DNA of 64,000 nucleotides, from positions 1-64,000 of the forward strand of contig NZ_AUAM01000018.1 in NCBI RefSeq assembly GCF_000428725.1, given 5' to 3'. The DNA is from Psychromonas aquimarina ATCC BAA-1526. GTDB lineage: Bacteria; Pseudomonadota; Gammaproteobacteria; Enterobacterales; Psychromonadaceae. The translations under genes were made by a program, and so were the position numbers. Position 1 is the stretch's first letter. Each line of letters starts with the position of its first letter. The notes under the pieces are model-generated. The model did not search any database, was not told where the DNA came from, and saw only the letters and a program-made list of their open reading frames with translations. Shown piece by piece: positions 1-9,791 of this stretch.

Positions 1-31
1 AGCGTTCAAACAGTTTTCTTAAAGCGCTGTT
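1..31 (-). pseudogene. Relic of the 3' end of the adjacent SNF2 helicase gene
   Basis: Read on the minus strand this stretch codes NSALRKLFER, nearly the last residues of the intact helicase (NSDALLKLFERY). Sixteen bases at 1-16 repeat exactly at 80-95. The two tails differ by synonymous changes (agt/agc, gca/gct), one missing codon and a Leu/Arg change, so this is an older diverged copy and not a recent duplication. An in-frame stop lies just upstream of it, so only a short tail survives here. The end of the relic is cut by the window edge; a longer gene end or a second helicase copy could lie outside. Confidence 0.6.
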
Positions 32-74
32 AGTTGTTTACTGATGACGCAAACTTACTAATCCTTATAAAAAA

Positions 75-3000
75 CTAATAGCGTTCAAACAGTTTAAGTA
101 ATGCATCACTGTTATCAGGCGCAAACTTCTCTTCCTGCTCTTTACCATAGACACTGTCGGCCAGTTTCTGCTTGCGCGTCTGCAGGGCTAAAACACGCTC
201 TTCAACGGTATGCTCACAAATTAGTTTATAAACAAATACCGGTTTTTCCTGGCCGATTCGATAAGCTCGATCCGTTGCCTGGTTTTCAACCGCCGGATTC
301 CACCAGGGATCATAATGAATAACTGTATCAGCAGCGGTTAAGTTCAGACCGACACCACCTGCTTTTAACGAGATCAGAAATACCGGTACATCACCGGACT
401 GAAACTTATCAATAACCTCTGTGCGGTTACGGGTCTGCCCGGTTAACTTCACAAAGTCGATCCCCTCAGCCTGCAGCGATTCTTCAATCAGACCTAACAT
501 CTGTGCAAACTGTGAGAAGATCAGAATACGACGCCCCTCTTCAATCATCTCCGGCAGAATTTCCATTAAGAAATCCAGCTTAGCTGAACTTTTAATACTC
601 TGTGCATGTTCGAGTTTTACTAAACGCGGGTCACAGCAGGCCTGGCGAAGTTTAAGCAGCGCGTCCAAAAACTCAATACGGCTTCTTGCCATGCCTTTTT
701 CTTTAAGCAGATCCCGTACTTTCGCTTCCATGGTGACACGAATGCTTTCATATAATGTGCGCTGATCATTAGGCAGAATAACATTATGCACAATTTCAGT
801 TTTAGCAGGCAGCTCTTTGGCAACATCATCTTTAGTACGGCGTAATAAAAACGGCCGGGTCTTTTGAATTAACCAGTCTTGAACCTGCTGATTGCCCTCA
901 CCTTCAATACCTTTACGATAAAAGCGGTTAAAAGTACTGTGAGTTCCTAAAAAACCAGGCATTAAGAAATCAAACAAAGACCATAACTCACCCAGATGGT
1001 TTTCCATTGGCGTACCGGTCAGACATAAGCGCTGTTTTGCATTAAGCTGCTTGATACTTTTGGTCATTTTCGCCAGCGGATTTTTAATAGTCTGCGCTTC
1101 ATCAAGAATTAAATCCGAAAACTGCATCTCTTCAAGCTGTGCAAAGTCCCGTCCGACCAGAGGATAAGTTGTGATCACTAGATCGTAATCGGGCACATCC
1201 GCAAAGTACTGATGACGCTCTGTACCGTGCAGTACCAGCACTTTTAATGTAGGAGTGAACTTAGCGGCTTCATTTAACCAGTTACCCACCAGTGACGTCG
1301 GACAGATAACCAGTGCCGGGTGCGCTAACTGACCACGCTGTTTTTTATATAATAGATACGCCAGGGTTTGAATGGTTTTACCCAGTCCCATATCATCGGC
1401 TAATACTCCGGAAAAACCGTACTCATTTAAAAATACCAGCCAGTTTAATCCGGTTAACTGGTAGTCGCGTAATGTTGCATTAAGGTTTTCAGGCAGTTCT
1501 ACCGCCTGGATACCGGTAAAATTAGTCAGCTTTTCGGCTAATGCTTTTACATGGTCGCCGCCTACCCAGCGGTTTATCTCTGGTAACTGCGCTAATAATG
1601 CGGCCTGGCTTTGCGGCAGATGAATATTGTCATTATTTACTTCACCCAGCTCCTGCAGAATAGATAAAATCGGCTGGATAGACTCACGTTTAATACGTAA
1701 CGGACGTCCGTTAGGCTGTGCCAGGAGAATATCAAACTGATGCTGCTGCCAGTCTTCGTTGCTGCGCAGCCATTCTAATAACAAAGGCAGCAGCGCTATA
1801 CGTTTACCGTCAATCTCAATAGAAACACCTAAATCAAACCAGTTACCCTGCTCTTCAACTTCTATATCAATACTGTCAATCTGATCGCTTTGTAATGCCA
1901 GATCAGAAGAGATATCAAACCTCCAGCCTAAAACCTCTAAACGGGCTTTGTGAGCGGTTAACAGGGATAACCACTGGAACTGCTGCGAGCCTCCTAATTC
2001 GGGAGGTAAAATACCCAGTAACTGCGCTGTTTTAGGCTGCTTAGAGTCGTACATGTGCACGTCAAGCAGACACAACTGTTCAAACTCCTGCAGCGCCAGG
2101 CGTTCTTTTTCAATCTCACGCTGAATATTAACAATTTCATCTTTCCACATAAACTGCGTACGATCCGGCTCATCAGTCACACTCGGATTCAGTACCAGCT
2201 CACCATATTGAAAAGTTAAAGACGCAAGGAATAACGGCTGTTCTTTAATGACTTTTTCACTAAGTTCAAATACAACCTGCAGCGGTTCACTGATATCACG
2301 CGTCTCAAATTCAACAGGATTAGGCAGAACAGTCTGAGGAAAACGCAGTGAAACTTCCTGGGTAAAATGCACACACTGTTTTTCAGCCAGCGGCGGCGTT
2401 TTTAATAAAGATAAGATCCACTCACGATCAAACTCACTACTTATCTCACCCACCAAACCCTTATCTGTGTCCAGGTAATAAGGCTGAGGAGTCGGTACCA
2501 GCAGCCAGTTTTCACTGTCCTGCAGGCTGACCTGCAGCTGCTTTAAATTATCTTCCTGCTCTAACCATTGTAACTGCAGTTCTTTGCTTTCAGAATGGTG
2601 CAGAGGTTGTGATAAATCGTTCCAGAAACAGCGTCCGCTAGCCAGTATTTTCTGCAGCGCCAGTAAGTCATGTTCATTGTGAATATAAGTTTTAGCCAGC
2701 TTAGCTACCCGCCCTTCTTTAGCTAATAACAGCTGCAGAATACTGACATCTTCAGCTTTTACCCATTTATAACTTTCCATCCAGGCTTCATTATCAACCA
2801 CTGAAATAAGATCTTTCTCAGCAAAAACACTTACATTTTCACTTTTTAAAAAACGTACTGAACCGTATTCAACCTGCAGGTACTGCATTGAGTGGTTATA
2901 TAAACTTTTATTAAAAGACAGGCGGAAATAGCCCTGATAAGCACTCGCGCTAGTAACCGGCTGTTTTTTGACTAACTGTGTCTGGAGCAGTTCAAACCAG

Positions 3001-3320
3001 GTCTGATAGCTGTTTTCAATATTATAATTGGGAGTATCCGCCTGATATGCAAGCAGTAAAGCCACTGCGTGTTTACAGTTCCAGCCGACAGGGCAGGTGC
3101 AGGTACTGTGGATAATAAATCCGCCTTTATTGGATTTTTTAATGGAAGCCGTAGTCTGGTAAGGCGCTTCTGATGTCCCTTTTACACTGCCGCTAAGTTT
3201 ATTTTCCTGCTCGTCATATTCACACGATAAAACACGGCTTTCTTTAAAATAACGCGTTCCGCGGTCAATAATATTACGACCGAAACTAGTGAAAATATCT
3301 TGCTGAGTAATTTTGGGCAT
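75..3320 (-). CDS. SNF2-family DEAD/DEAH helicase with N-terminal SWIM zinc finger
   Basis: A 1081-residue Swi2/Snf2-type ATPase, expected to move along double-stranded DNA and remodel protein-DNA complexes in the cytoplasm. A SWIM zinc finger (CTC, then CKH, about residues 74-84) sits near the N terminus, followed by a long bacterial SNF2-associated region. The ATPase core has the Walker A DDMGLGKTIQT (near residue 630), the DEAQ box, and the C-terminal helicase motifs LTGQTRNRTEVI, GGVGLNLTAAD and QATDRAYRIGQ. The open frame extends four codons further to a TTG, but the ATG at 3320 is the more likely start. It stands alone, upstream of no obvious partner, with a relic of its own 3' end just downstream. 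The substrate cannot be told from the sequence. Confidence 0.9.
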   Translation of the reverse strand: MPKITQQDIFTSFGRNIIDRGTRYFKESRVLSCEYDEQENKLSGSVKGTSEAPYQTTASIKKSNKGGFIIHSTCTCPVGWNCKHAVALLLAYQADTPNYNIENSYQTWFELLQTQLVKKQPVTSASAYQGYFRLSFNKSLYNHSMQYLQVEYGSVRFLKSENVSVFAEKDLISVVDNEAWMESYKWVKAEDVSILQLLLAKEGRVAKLAKTYIHNEHDLLALQKILASGRCFWNDLSQPLHHSESKELQLQWLEQEDNLKQLQVSLQDSENWLLVPTPQPYYLDTDKGLVGEISSEFDREWILSLLKTPPLAEKQCVHFTQEVSLRFPQTVLPNPVEFETRDISEPLQVVFELSEKVIKEQPLFLASLTFQYGELVLNPSVTDEPDRTQFMWKDEIVNIQREIEKERLALQEFEQLCLLDVHMYDSKQPKTAQLLGILPPELGGSQQFQWLSLLTAHKARLEVLGWRFDISSDLALQSDQIDSIDIEVEEQGNWFDLGVSIEIDGKRIALLPLLLEWLRSNEDWQQHQFDILLAQPNGRPLRIKRESIQPILSILQELGEVNNDNIHLPQSQAALLAQLPEINRWVGGDHVKALAEKLTNFTGIQAVELPENLNATLRDYQLTGLNWLVFLNEYGFSGVLADDMGLGKTIQTLAYLLYKKQRGQLAHPALVICPTSLVGNWLNEAAKFTPTLKVLVLHGTERHQYFADVPDYDLVITTYPLVGRDFAQLEEMQFSDLILDEAQTIKNPLAKMTKSIKQLNAKQRLCLTGTPMENHLGELWSLFDFLMPGFLGTHSTFNRFYRKGIEGEGNQQVQDWLIQKTRPFLLRRTKDDVAKELPAKTEIVHNVILPNDQRTLYESIRVTMEAKVRDLLKEKGMARSRIEFLDALLKLRQACCDPRLVKLEHAQSIKSSAKLDFLMEILPEMIEEGRRILIFSQFAQMLGLIEESLQAEGIDFVKLTGQTRNRTEVIDKFQSGDVPVFLISLKAGGVGLNLTAADTVIHYDPWWNPAVENQATDRAYRIGQEKPVFVYKLICEHTVEERVLALQTRKQKLADSVYGKEQEEKFAPDNSDALLKLFERY

Positions 3321-3433
3321 CTGTCCAACCAACTATAAAAACGGATCGCCAATGATAGAGGCAGCGGTGCAATAAATAAAGATTTATTCCGCTATAGTAA
3401 GAGAAATCAGTGAATATTTTTTAGGCGCTGTAA

Positions 3434-3456
3434 AAAGGGAGCCCGCGGCTCCCTTT
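3434..3456 (-). terminator. Rho-independent terminator of metH
   Basis: A perfect 10-bp stem (aaagggagcc / ggctcccttt) with a 3-base loop lies about 30 bp after the metH stop. On the minus strand it is followed by a short T run. Confidence 0.85.
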
Positions 3457-3484
3457 AAATTAACAATAAACTACAGACTGCATT

Positions 3485-6400
3485 CTACAGATTAGGACCT
3501 AACCAGCGCTGTGCTGTTTCTAAGTCCCAGCCTTTGCGCTGTGCATAGTCTGCTACCTGGTCAGGCTGAATTTTGGCAACCGCAAAATAACGGCTTTCAG
3601 GATGTGAGAAGATCCACCCTGAAACAGCGGCTCCCGGATACATTGCATAACTGGAAGTCAGCTGCATGCCGATTTCCTGCTCAACATTCATCAGGTTCCA
3701 GATGATCTCTTTTTCACTATGCTCAGGGCAGGCAGGATAACCAGGCGCCGGGCGTATTCCCTGATATTTTTCACGAATCAGATCATCATTTGCCAGCGCT
3801 TCGTGCGGCGCAAATCCCCAGTATTCTTTACGTGTCTGCTGATGCAGATATTCTGCAAAAGCTTCCGCTAAACGGTCACATACCGCCTGAACGAGAATTG
3901 CATTATAGTCATCGTTGTCTGCTTTATAACGATCGGCAACCTCCCGCTCACCAATACCGCCGGTTACCGCGAAAGCACCTAAGTAATCCGCTACACCTGA
4001 AGATTTAGGCGCCACATAATCCGATAAACAATGATTTACAAAGGGTGCTTTTTTCTCAGTCTGCTGACGTAAGTTTTCGCTTACCTGCAGTATTTCTGTG
4101 CGTGATTCATCCCTGTAAATTTCAATACTGTCATTTACACTGTTTGCCGGAAAAATACCGACAATACCGCTGGCAGATATTTCACCTCCAGTCTCCACGG
4201 CATCAAGCATCTTAAGTGCATCGTTAAACAAACGGCTTGCCTCTTGACCGACAACCTCGTCTTTAAGGATACGCGGGTATTTACCAGCAAGGCCCCAGGT
4301 CATAAAGAAAGGGGTCCAGTCGATATATTCGCGCAGTGTTTTAATCGACATATTCCTGATCACCTGAACACCTAACCGTTTAGGTACCGGCGGCTGATAA
4401 TTTGCCCAGTCAATTTTAGCGTGGTTATCGCGGGCTCTCTGCAGAGACACAGGTGCACTGCGCGGGCGCTTATTAGCATGCTGTTCGCGTACCCGCTGAT
4501 AATCCAGGTTCAATTTTTCAACAAACTCAGGTTTATATTTAGGATTTAATAATTTCTGACAAACCCCTACCGCACGTGACGCATTAGAGACATAAACGAC
4601 CGGCTGGTCATAATTCTGCTCAATTTTAACCGCAGTATGTGCTTTAGAGGTCGTTGCTCCGCCGATCAGCAGCGGCAGTTTCAGTCCCTGGCGCTGCATC
4701 TCCTTAGCCACATAAACCATTTCATCCAGCGAAGGCGTAATCAAACCAGATAATCCAATCATGTCGGCATTTTCTACAACAGCCGTTTTAATAATTTTAT
4801 CAGTAGGAACCATTACACCTAAGTCGATAATTTCATAGTTATTACACTGCAGAATAACACCAACGATATTCTTACCAATATCATGTACATCCCCCTTCAC
4901 CGTTGCCATTACGATTTTGCCGTTAGTTGCACCGGCTTGTTTAGTAGCTTCGATATACGGATTTAAATAAGCCACGGCTTGTTTCATTACCCGTGCAGAT
5001 TTAACCACCTGCGGCAGAAACATTTTCCCTTCACCAAACAGATCACCAACGATATTCATGCCGTCCATTAACGGCCCTTCAATAACCTCGATTGGTTTAT
5101 CCGAATTCAGTCTGGCCTGTTCAGTGTCTTCTTCAATAAACTCTGTAATACCTTTTACCAGCGCATGAGCAATACGCTCATTAACCGGCAGTGTGCGCCA
5201 CTCCAGTGCTTTACCGTCATCTACCTTTTCTGAACCCGCATCCCGATACTTTTCTGCAATATCCAGTAATGCATCGGTAGCATCCGGACTGCTGTTCAAT
5301 ACCACCGCTTCTACAGCATCTTTGAGCTCTGCGGGGATATCATCATAAATCGCCAGCTGAGCCGCATTAACGATGCCCATATCCATACCGTTTTTAAAAC
5401 AGTGATATAGAAATACCGCATGGATTGCTTCACGAACCGGGTTGTTACCACGGAAAGAGAAAGAAACGTTAGAAACACCACCGGAGATCATCGCATGTGG
5501 CAGGTTATCTTTAATATCTTTAACAGCTTCAATAAAATCAACGGCATAGTTATTATGCTCTTCAATGCCCGTTGCCACGGCAAAGATATTCGGATCAAAA
5601 ATAATATCTTCCGGTGGAAAACCAACCTGGTTCACTAAAATATCGTAAGAACGCTGACAAATTTCAAATTTACGTTCCCTAGTATCAGCCTGACCGACCT
5701 CATCAAAGGCCATCACAATCACCGCAAAACCATAGCGGCGGATTAATTTAGCCTGACGGATAAAGTTATCAACACCCTCTTTCATGCTGATTGAGTTAAC
5801 AATTCCTTTACCCTGTACACACTTCAGCCCCTCTTCTAAAATTTCCCATTTAGAAGAATCGACCATAATCGGTACTTTTGAAATATCCGGTTCAGAGGCG
5901 CATAAATTAAGGAAACGTTTCATCGCATATAATGAATCAAGCATCGCTTCATCCATATTGATATCGATAATATCTGCCCCCGCTTCAACCTGATGAAGCG
6001 CAACATCTAAAGCTTCATCGTATAACTCTTCTTTAATTAAACGCTTAAAGCGTGCCGAGCCGGTAACGTTAGTACGCTCGCCGACATTCTGGAACAGTGA
6101 ATCTTTACTAATGGTCAATGCTTCTAAACCGCTTAAACGACAAGCAACTTCTATCTCCGGCAAAACTCGAGGTTTAACACCTGCAACAGCATCCGCCATC
6201 GCTTTAATATGCGCAGGAGTCGTACCGCAGCAGCCGCCGACCAAATTTAAAAAACCGATTTCAGCCCACTCTCTGATATGTTCAGCCATTTCGCCGGCTT
6301 CTAAATCGTATTCACCAAAAGCATTAGGCAAACCGGCATTGGGATGTGCAGAAACAAAAGTTTCTGAAATACGCGACATCTCCTGCACATACTGACGAAG

Positions 6401-7165
6401 TTCATCTGGTCCAAGCGCACAGTTCAAGCCAAATGAAACAGGCTCAATATGACGCAGTGAGTTGTAAAAAGCTTCCGTTGTCTGCCCGGAAAGCGTACGC
6501 CCTGATGCATCGGTAATTGTACCGGAAACCATCACAGGTAATTTGTAACCAAGCTGTTCAAAAACCCCACTGACCGCAAATGCAGCGGCTTTAGCATTCA
6601 GCGTGTCGAATACAGTTTCAATTAAAATTAAATCACAACCGCCTTCAATTAAGGCCAGGGTTGATTCAGAGTAAGCTTCTACTAATTCATCAAAAGTGAC
6701 ATTACGAAAAGCGGGATCATTTACATCGGGAGAGATTGAACAGGTTCTATTAGTCGGCCCTAAAACACCAGCGACAAAACGCGGACGGTCCGGTGTTTCT
6801 GCGGTTTTCTGATCCGCAGCCTGACGGGCAATGCGGGCTGCTTCACGATTGATTTCAGCCGAGAGATGTTCCATCTCATAATCAGCCATAGCAATAGTAG
6901 TCGCATTAAAAGTATTTGTTTCGAGAATATCAGCACCGGCATCCAGGTACTCGCGGTGAATATCAGCAATAATATCCGGCTGAGTTAAAACCAGCAGATC
7001 ATTATTCCCTTTAACATCACATGGCCAGTCCGAGAAACGTTCACCACGATAATCCTGCTCTTCAAATTTATATGCCTGGATCATGGTGCCCATACCGCCG
7101 TCAATAAGCAGAATATGTTTTTCCAGTTGAGCTTTAATAAGTGCACTGCGATCGTCGACTAACAT
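3485..7165 (-). CDS. metH: Cobalamin-dependent methionine synthase
   Basis: A 1226-residue MetH that moves a methyl group from 5-methyltetrahydrofolate to homocysteine through methylcobalamin. All four modules are present in order: homocysteine domain with the zinc cysteines (FGLNCALG and GGCCGTTP), pterin-binding domain, cobalamin cap and Rossmann domain with the base-off motif [10 protein letters not shown], and the C-terminal reactivation domain that binds S-adenosylmethionine. Length matches the E. coli enzyme. An AGGGA ribosome site lies upstream of the ATG. The gene is a single unit ended by a strong hairpin. I see no convincing MetJ or MetR site and no cobalamin riboswitch in the spacer upstream. 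Confidence 0.97.
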   Translation of the reverse strand: MLVDDRSALIKAQLEKHILLIDGGMGTMIQAYKFEEQDYRGERFSDWPCDVKGNNDLLVLTQPDIIADIHREYLDAGADILETNTFNATTIAMADYEMEHLSAEINREAARIARQAADQKTAETPDRPRFVAGVLGPTNRTCSISPDVNDPAFRNVTFDELVEAYSESTLALIEGGCDLILIETVFDTLNAKAAAFAVSGVFEQLGYKLPVMVSGTITDASGRTLSGQTTEAFYNSLRHIEPVSFGLNCALGPDELRQYVQEMSRISETFVSAHPNAGLPNAFGEYDLEAGEMAEHIREWAEIGFLNLVGGCCGTTPAHIKAMADAVAGVKPRVLPEIEVACRLSGLEALTISKDSLFQNVGERTNVTGSARFKRLIKEELYDEALDVALHQVEAGADIIDINMDEAMLDSLYAMKRFLNLCASEPDISKVPIMVDSSKWEILEEGLKCVQGKGIVNSISMKEGVDNFIRQAKLIRRYGFAVIVMAFDEVGQADTRERKFEICQRSYDILVNQVGFPPEDIIFDPNIFAVATGIEEHNNYAVDFIEAVKDIKDNLPHAMISGGVSNVSFSFRGNNPVREAIHAVFLYHCFKNGMDMGIVNAAQLAIYDDIPAELKDAVEAVVLNSSPDATDALLDIAEKYRDAGSEKVDDGKALEWRTLPVNERIAHALVKGITEFIEEDTEQARLNSDKPIEVIEGPLMDGMNIVGDLFGEGKMFLPQVVKSARVMKQAVAYLNPYIEATKQAGATNGKIVMATVKGDVHDIGKNIVGVILQCNNYEIIDLGVMVPTDKIIKTAVVENADMIGLSGLITPSLDEMVYVAKEMQRQGLKLPLLIGGATTSKAHTAVKIEQNYDQPVVYVSNASRAVGVCQKLLNPKYKPEFVEKLNLDYQRVREQHANKRPRSAPVSLQRARDNHAKIDWANYQPPVPKRLGVQVIRNMSIKTLREYIDWTPFFMTWGLAGKYPRILKDEVVGQEASRLFNDALKMLDAVETGGEISASGIVGIFPANSVNDSIEIYRDESRTEILQVSENLRQQTEKKAPFVNHCLSDYVAPKSSGVADYLGAFAVTGGIGEREVADRYKADNDDYNAILVQAVCDRLAEAFAEYLHQQTRKEYWGFAPHEALANDDLIREKYQGIRPAPGYPACPEHSEKEIIWNLMNVEQEIGMQLTSSYAMYPGAAVSGWIFSHPESRYFAVAKIQPDQVADYAQRKGWDLETAQRWLGPNL

Positions 7166-7327
7166 AAAATTCCCTGTTGCTGATTAAGTTGTATAAATAT
7201 TAACATAAAAGCAGTATGCATTTACGTTTGAAAATAGACGGCTGGATGAAATATTTTGTTATAAATAATGAAGAAATTGATAGTTGCGGAATGAACAGAA
7301 AGAAGCGGCAGATAAATCAGGCATAAA

Positions 7328-7354
7328 AAAAGCGAGCTAGGAACAGCTCGCTTT
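7328..7354 (-). terminator. Rho-independent terminator for a minus-strand transcript
   Basis: Stem agcgagct / agctcgct extended by A-T pairs, followed on the minus strand by seven T. It is about 780 bp beyond the metA stop and about 160 bp before the metH start, so it probably ends a separate short transcript encoded in 7355-8133 rather than metA itself. Confidence 0.75.
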
Positions 7355-7357
7355 TGC

Positions 7358-7486
7358 TTAAAAGAACATTTGCAATGTCATCACGATAAATATAATTAAT
7401 AGTTTTTTTGCTTTCTGGCTTTTACCATCCTTCAGCTCTTGTACTCCATTAACCTTACAAACATAAACGACTACAACTAACTTTGT
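7358..7486 (-). other. Possible tiny membrane-peptide gene (frame lacks a normal start)
   Basis: An open frame of about 42 codons ends with TAA immediately before the terminator at 7328-7354. Its last residues, KKLLIIFIVMTLQMFF, look like a short membrane helix after a basic stretch. No ATG, GTG or TTG opens the frame early. An ATG in the neighbouring frame (7412) would give MVKARKQK and then meets the heptamer A AAA AAC, the classic -1 slippery sequence; a -1 slip there would yield a 23-residue basic-plus-hydrophobic peptide. The ribosome site (AAGG) touches that ATG, which is poor. A decayed gene or chance are equally possible. Confidence 0.25.
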
Positions 7487-7673
7487 TTATAAATGAAACA
7501 GGTTTCAAAAACGCAAACCAAAAATACTCGAAACTAACACAATAAAACTATAATACATTTATCTTATGATCGACTATCACGTTACAAAAAAAGCAGTAAT
7601 AGATGGGCCGACTTATTCGGCGGTGAGCTGCTTAAAAAAACACGCTCCTAAAATTTATTACTACCTTTAAGAT

Positions 7674-7691
7674 ACTGATATGAAGTAATAA
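7674..7691. repeat. 18-bp direct repeat, copy 1
   Basis: The 18 bases actgatatgaagtaataa occur here and again at 7849-7866, 175 bp apart. Each copy is followed by an AT-rich run and a tcc-containing patch (ccctcc / atcctcc), so similarity extends slightly beyond the exact match. Confidence 0.8.
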
Positions 7692-7848
7692 TATTTATTC
7701 CCTCCATGTTAGTGATACATCTGAAACCAGCGTTTTATTTCAACTAACAACAAACCTGAAATAAAAAGATCCTTTCCCTAAACCCCTTCGGGCGACTGAG
7801 TTACAGTTACAAACTGCAGCTCCTAATTGAGTCCGGATCTTACTAAAA

Positions 7849-7866
7849 ACTGATATGAAGTAATAA
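7849..7866. repeat. 18-bp direct repeat, copy 2
   Basis: Exact second copy of the 18-base word at 7674-7691, same orientation. The 157 bp between the copies could be a small inserted or duplicated segment. Confidence 0.8.
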
Positions 7867-8133
7867 ACTATCCTCCACTTGGTTTTTAAGATTATCAACG
7901 AATTATTTACAATAACCAAACACACTATTTAATAAAACAAAGCCGCTAATTACAATTTCTAAGGCTTCTTAAACTGCTGACAGATTTGTAAAAATTCGCT
8001 GCGCTAGGTATAAGCTTGTTTGCCCTCCAGTTCATTAATTACTATTAAGTGTAGGTCTGATTCAACACATTACCAGCCTGCAGAATTGTTTATAATTGGT
8101 TTTAAAAGGTGCATCACACTTTTATTTTTTTAA

Positions 8134-9051
8134 TTATTTCAGCTCAGCTAAATCGTAGGGCGTTACCTGATAAACACAGTAGTTTAACCAGTTGCTGTAT
8201 AACAAGTTTCCGTGACTTCGCCAAATTGCACGAGGCATTTCATTCTCATTATCACCGGGATAATAATTAACCGGTAAAACCGGATCTAAGCCTTCATCCT
8301 GATCCCGTAAATACTCGTTATTTAATGTATTAGCATCATACTCAGGATGCCCAGAAATATAGACCTGACGGCAATCCTGGCTGGCGGCTAAATAAACACC
8401 GGCGTCAGGCGCATCGGCAAAAATAGTTAAATCACTTTTTTCTGCCAGCTGTTCAGAATTAAACTCAGCAAAACGTGATAAAGGCGCCCAGAATTCATCA
8501 TCAAAACCACGTACTAAGGGATGATGGTGATTATAAGTACGATGCAGATAAATACCTGATAATTTTGAATCGCGGGTTGTTTTCTCAAAGTCGTATAAGT
8601 ACTTAAGGGCGGCCTGCGCAGCCCAGCATAAAAATAGTGTGGAAGTGACGTTATGGCGCGACCACTCAACAATTTCAGTAAACTTATCCCAGTAGTAAAC
8701 ATCTTCAAACGGGATTTTGCCCAGCGGAGCACCGGTAATAATAAAACCATCCCATTTCTGATCTTTAACACGCTCAAAATCACCATAGAATTTATCCAGG
8801 TGTTCCTGAGGAGTATTACGTGACGCTCTGGCATCTACACGCAATAACTCCACATCCACCTGAAGCGGAGTATTAGAAAGCAGGCGCATCAACTGAGTTT
8901 CAGTTTCAATTTTTTTCGGCATTAAATTTAAAATTAATACCCGTAGAGGACGAATATGCTGATGGCTGGCACGGGACTCAGACATAGTAAAAATGTTTTC
9001 TGATTTTAATATTCCGGCAGCAGGTAAATCATCGGGGATACGAATAGGCAT
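8134..9051 (-). CDS. metA: Homoserine O-succinyltransferase
   Basis: A 305-residue MetA, first committed enzyme of methionine synthesis, acylating homoserine. It follows the E. coli protein closely throughout: [11 protein letters not shown] start, [18 protein letters not shown], the catalytic cysteine in FLCWAAQA, and GHPEYDA with the catalytic histidine. The open frame runs five codons further to an upstream ATG, but the start at 9051 matches the family and has GGAG seven bases before it, so it is chosen. A tandem MetJ operator at 9077-9092 lies just upstream. The gene is divergent from the acetyltransferase at 9182. Acyl donor preference (succinyl or acetyl) is inferred from family only. 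Confidence 0.96.
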   Translation of the reverse strand: MPIRIPDDLPAAGILKSENIFTMSESRASHQHIRPLRVLILNLMPKKIETETQLMRLLSNTPLQVDVELLRVDARASRNTPQEHLDKFYGDFERVKDQKWDGFIITGAPLGKIPFEDVYYWDKFTEIVEWSRHNVTSTLFLCWAAQAALKYLYDFEKTTRDSKLSGIYLHRTYNHHHPLVRGFDDEFWAPLSRFAEFNSEQLAEKSDLTIFADAPDAGVYLAASQDCRQVYISGHPEYDANTLNNEYLRDQDEGLDPVLPVNYYPGDNENEMPRAIWRSHGNLLYSNWLNYCVYQVTPYDLAELK

Positions 9052-9076
9052 TACAATACTCCACATAAATTCATTT

Positions 9077-9092
9077 AGACATCTAGAAGTCT
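9077..9092. promoter_or_regulatory. Tandem MetJ operator (two met boxes)
   Basis: The word agacatctagaagtct is two adjacent 8-bp met boxes (consensus AGACGTCT), each with one mismatch, 25 bp before the chosen metA start. MetJ with S-adenosylmethionine binds such tandem boxes and represses. A further partial box (aaacttct) follows at about 9109. Confidence 0.85.
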
Positions 9093-9181
9093 AACATTAA
9101 TTTATTCAAAACTTCTAAATTTATTCAAACTGGTGATAATATCGACACAATATTTGATGATAAATTTAACAGGGAGTAAAA

Positions 9182-9667
9182 ATGCTTACGATTATCCAGG
9201 CAGATTTAACCATACCAGAGCATACTCAGGCTTACCTGCAGCTGATGTCTCATTACGCTTTAGATCCCATGGGAGGTGGTGAAGATCTTTCTGATTTTGC
9301 AAAAGAAAACCTTATCGAAGCACTATTAAAACGCAATGATGTATTTATGGTATTAATCTTTAAAGATCAGAATCCAGCGGCTTTATTAACTGCAATTGAA
9401 GGGTTTTCAACTTTTGCCTGCCGGCCTTTGTTAAATGTTCATGATCTGGTTGTGCATAATAATTTTCGAGGCCAGGGTTTAAGCGGCCTATTATTTGCTG
9501 AGATTGAAAAAATTGCCAAAGCAAGAAACTGCTGCAAAATCACACTGGAAGTATTAGAGGGCAACCTGGCGGCTAAAAAAGCTTATAACAAGCAGGGATT
9601 TTCAGATTACCAGCTGGATCCGGAGTTCGGCAGTGCATTGTTCTGGAGTAAACCTTTAAAGTATTAA
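9182..9667 (+). CDS. GNAT-family N-acetyltransferase
   Basis: A 161-residue single-domain GNAT acyltransferase. The acetyl-CoA binding motif A is visible as VVHNNFRGQGLSGLLFAEIE (about residues 91-110), followed by the motif B part KKAYNKQGFSDY near the C terminus. A good AGGGAG ribosome site precedes the ATG. It is transcribed away from metA and the 130-bp spacer holds the MetJ operator, so its expression may be affected by the same site, but no functional link to methionine is visible. The substrate is unknown. Confidence 0.85.
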   Translation: MLTIIQADLTIPEHTQAYLQLMSHYALDPMGGGEDLSDFAKENLIEALLKRNDVFMVLIFKDQNPAALLTAIEGFSTFACRPLLNVHDLVVHNNFRGQGLSGLLFAEIEKIAKARNCCKITLEVLEGNLAAKKAYNKQGFSDYQLDPEFGSALFWSKPLKY

Positions 9668-9701
9668 CAACCCTTTTTTAGTAAGGCCGGCATAAACCCA
9701 T

Positions 9702-9723
9702 AGGAGGCTGAAAACAGCCTCCT
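9702..9723. terminator. Hairpin between convergent genes
   Basis: Perfect 9-bp stem aggaggctg / cagcctcct with an AAAA loop, 35 bp after the acetyltransferase stop. No clear T run follows on either strand, so it may act as a weak terminator or mRNA end stabiliser. Confidence 0.5.
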
Positions 9724-9791
9724 GCAGTATAAAAAAGACTTTTTCACAGCCCTCTACAAAATACAAAACAGGTTTTATCATTTAAATAATT

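Larger units (their letters stand above)
7487..8133. other. Long spacer between metA and the 7328 terminator
   Basis: About 650 bp without a convincing gene. It is AT-rich and contains an 18-bp direct repeat (7674-7691 and 7849-7866), a small palindromic patch around 7755-7840 (aaagatcc and ggatctta ends around a GC-richer middle), and near 8050-8090 a weak resemblance to the metA 3' end. A 61-codon minus-strand frame at 7740-7925 has no recognisable protein or ribosome site. Confidence 0.5.

Noticed and set aside
3470-3492. ctacaga repeated at the metH stop
   Set aside because: Seven bases; too short to count with the gene-end echoes.
7166-7327. Cobalamin riboswitch or met box before metH
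   Set aside because: No B12-box-like sequence and only a weak agacggct match; not supportable.
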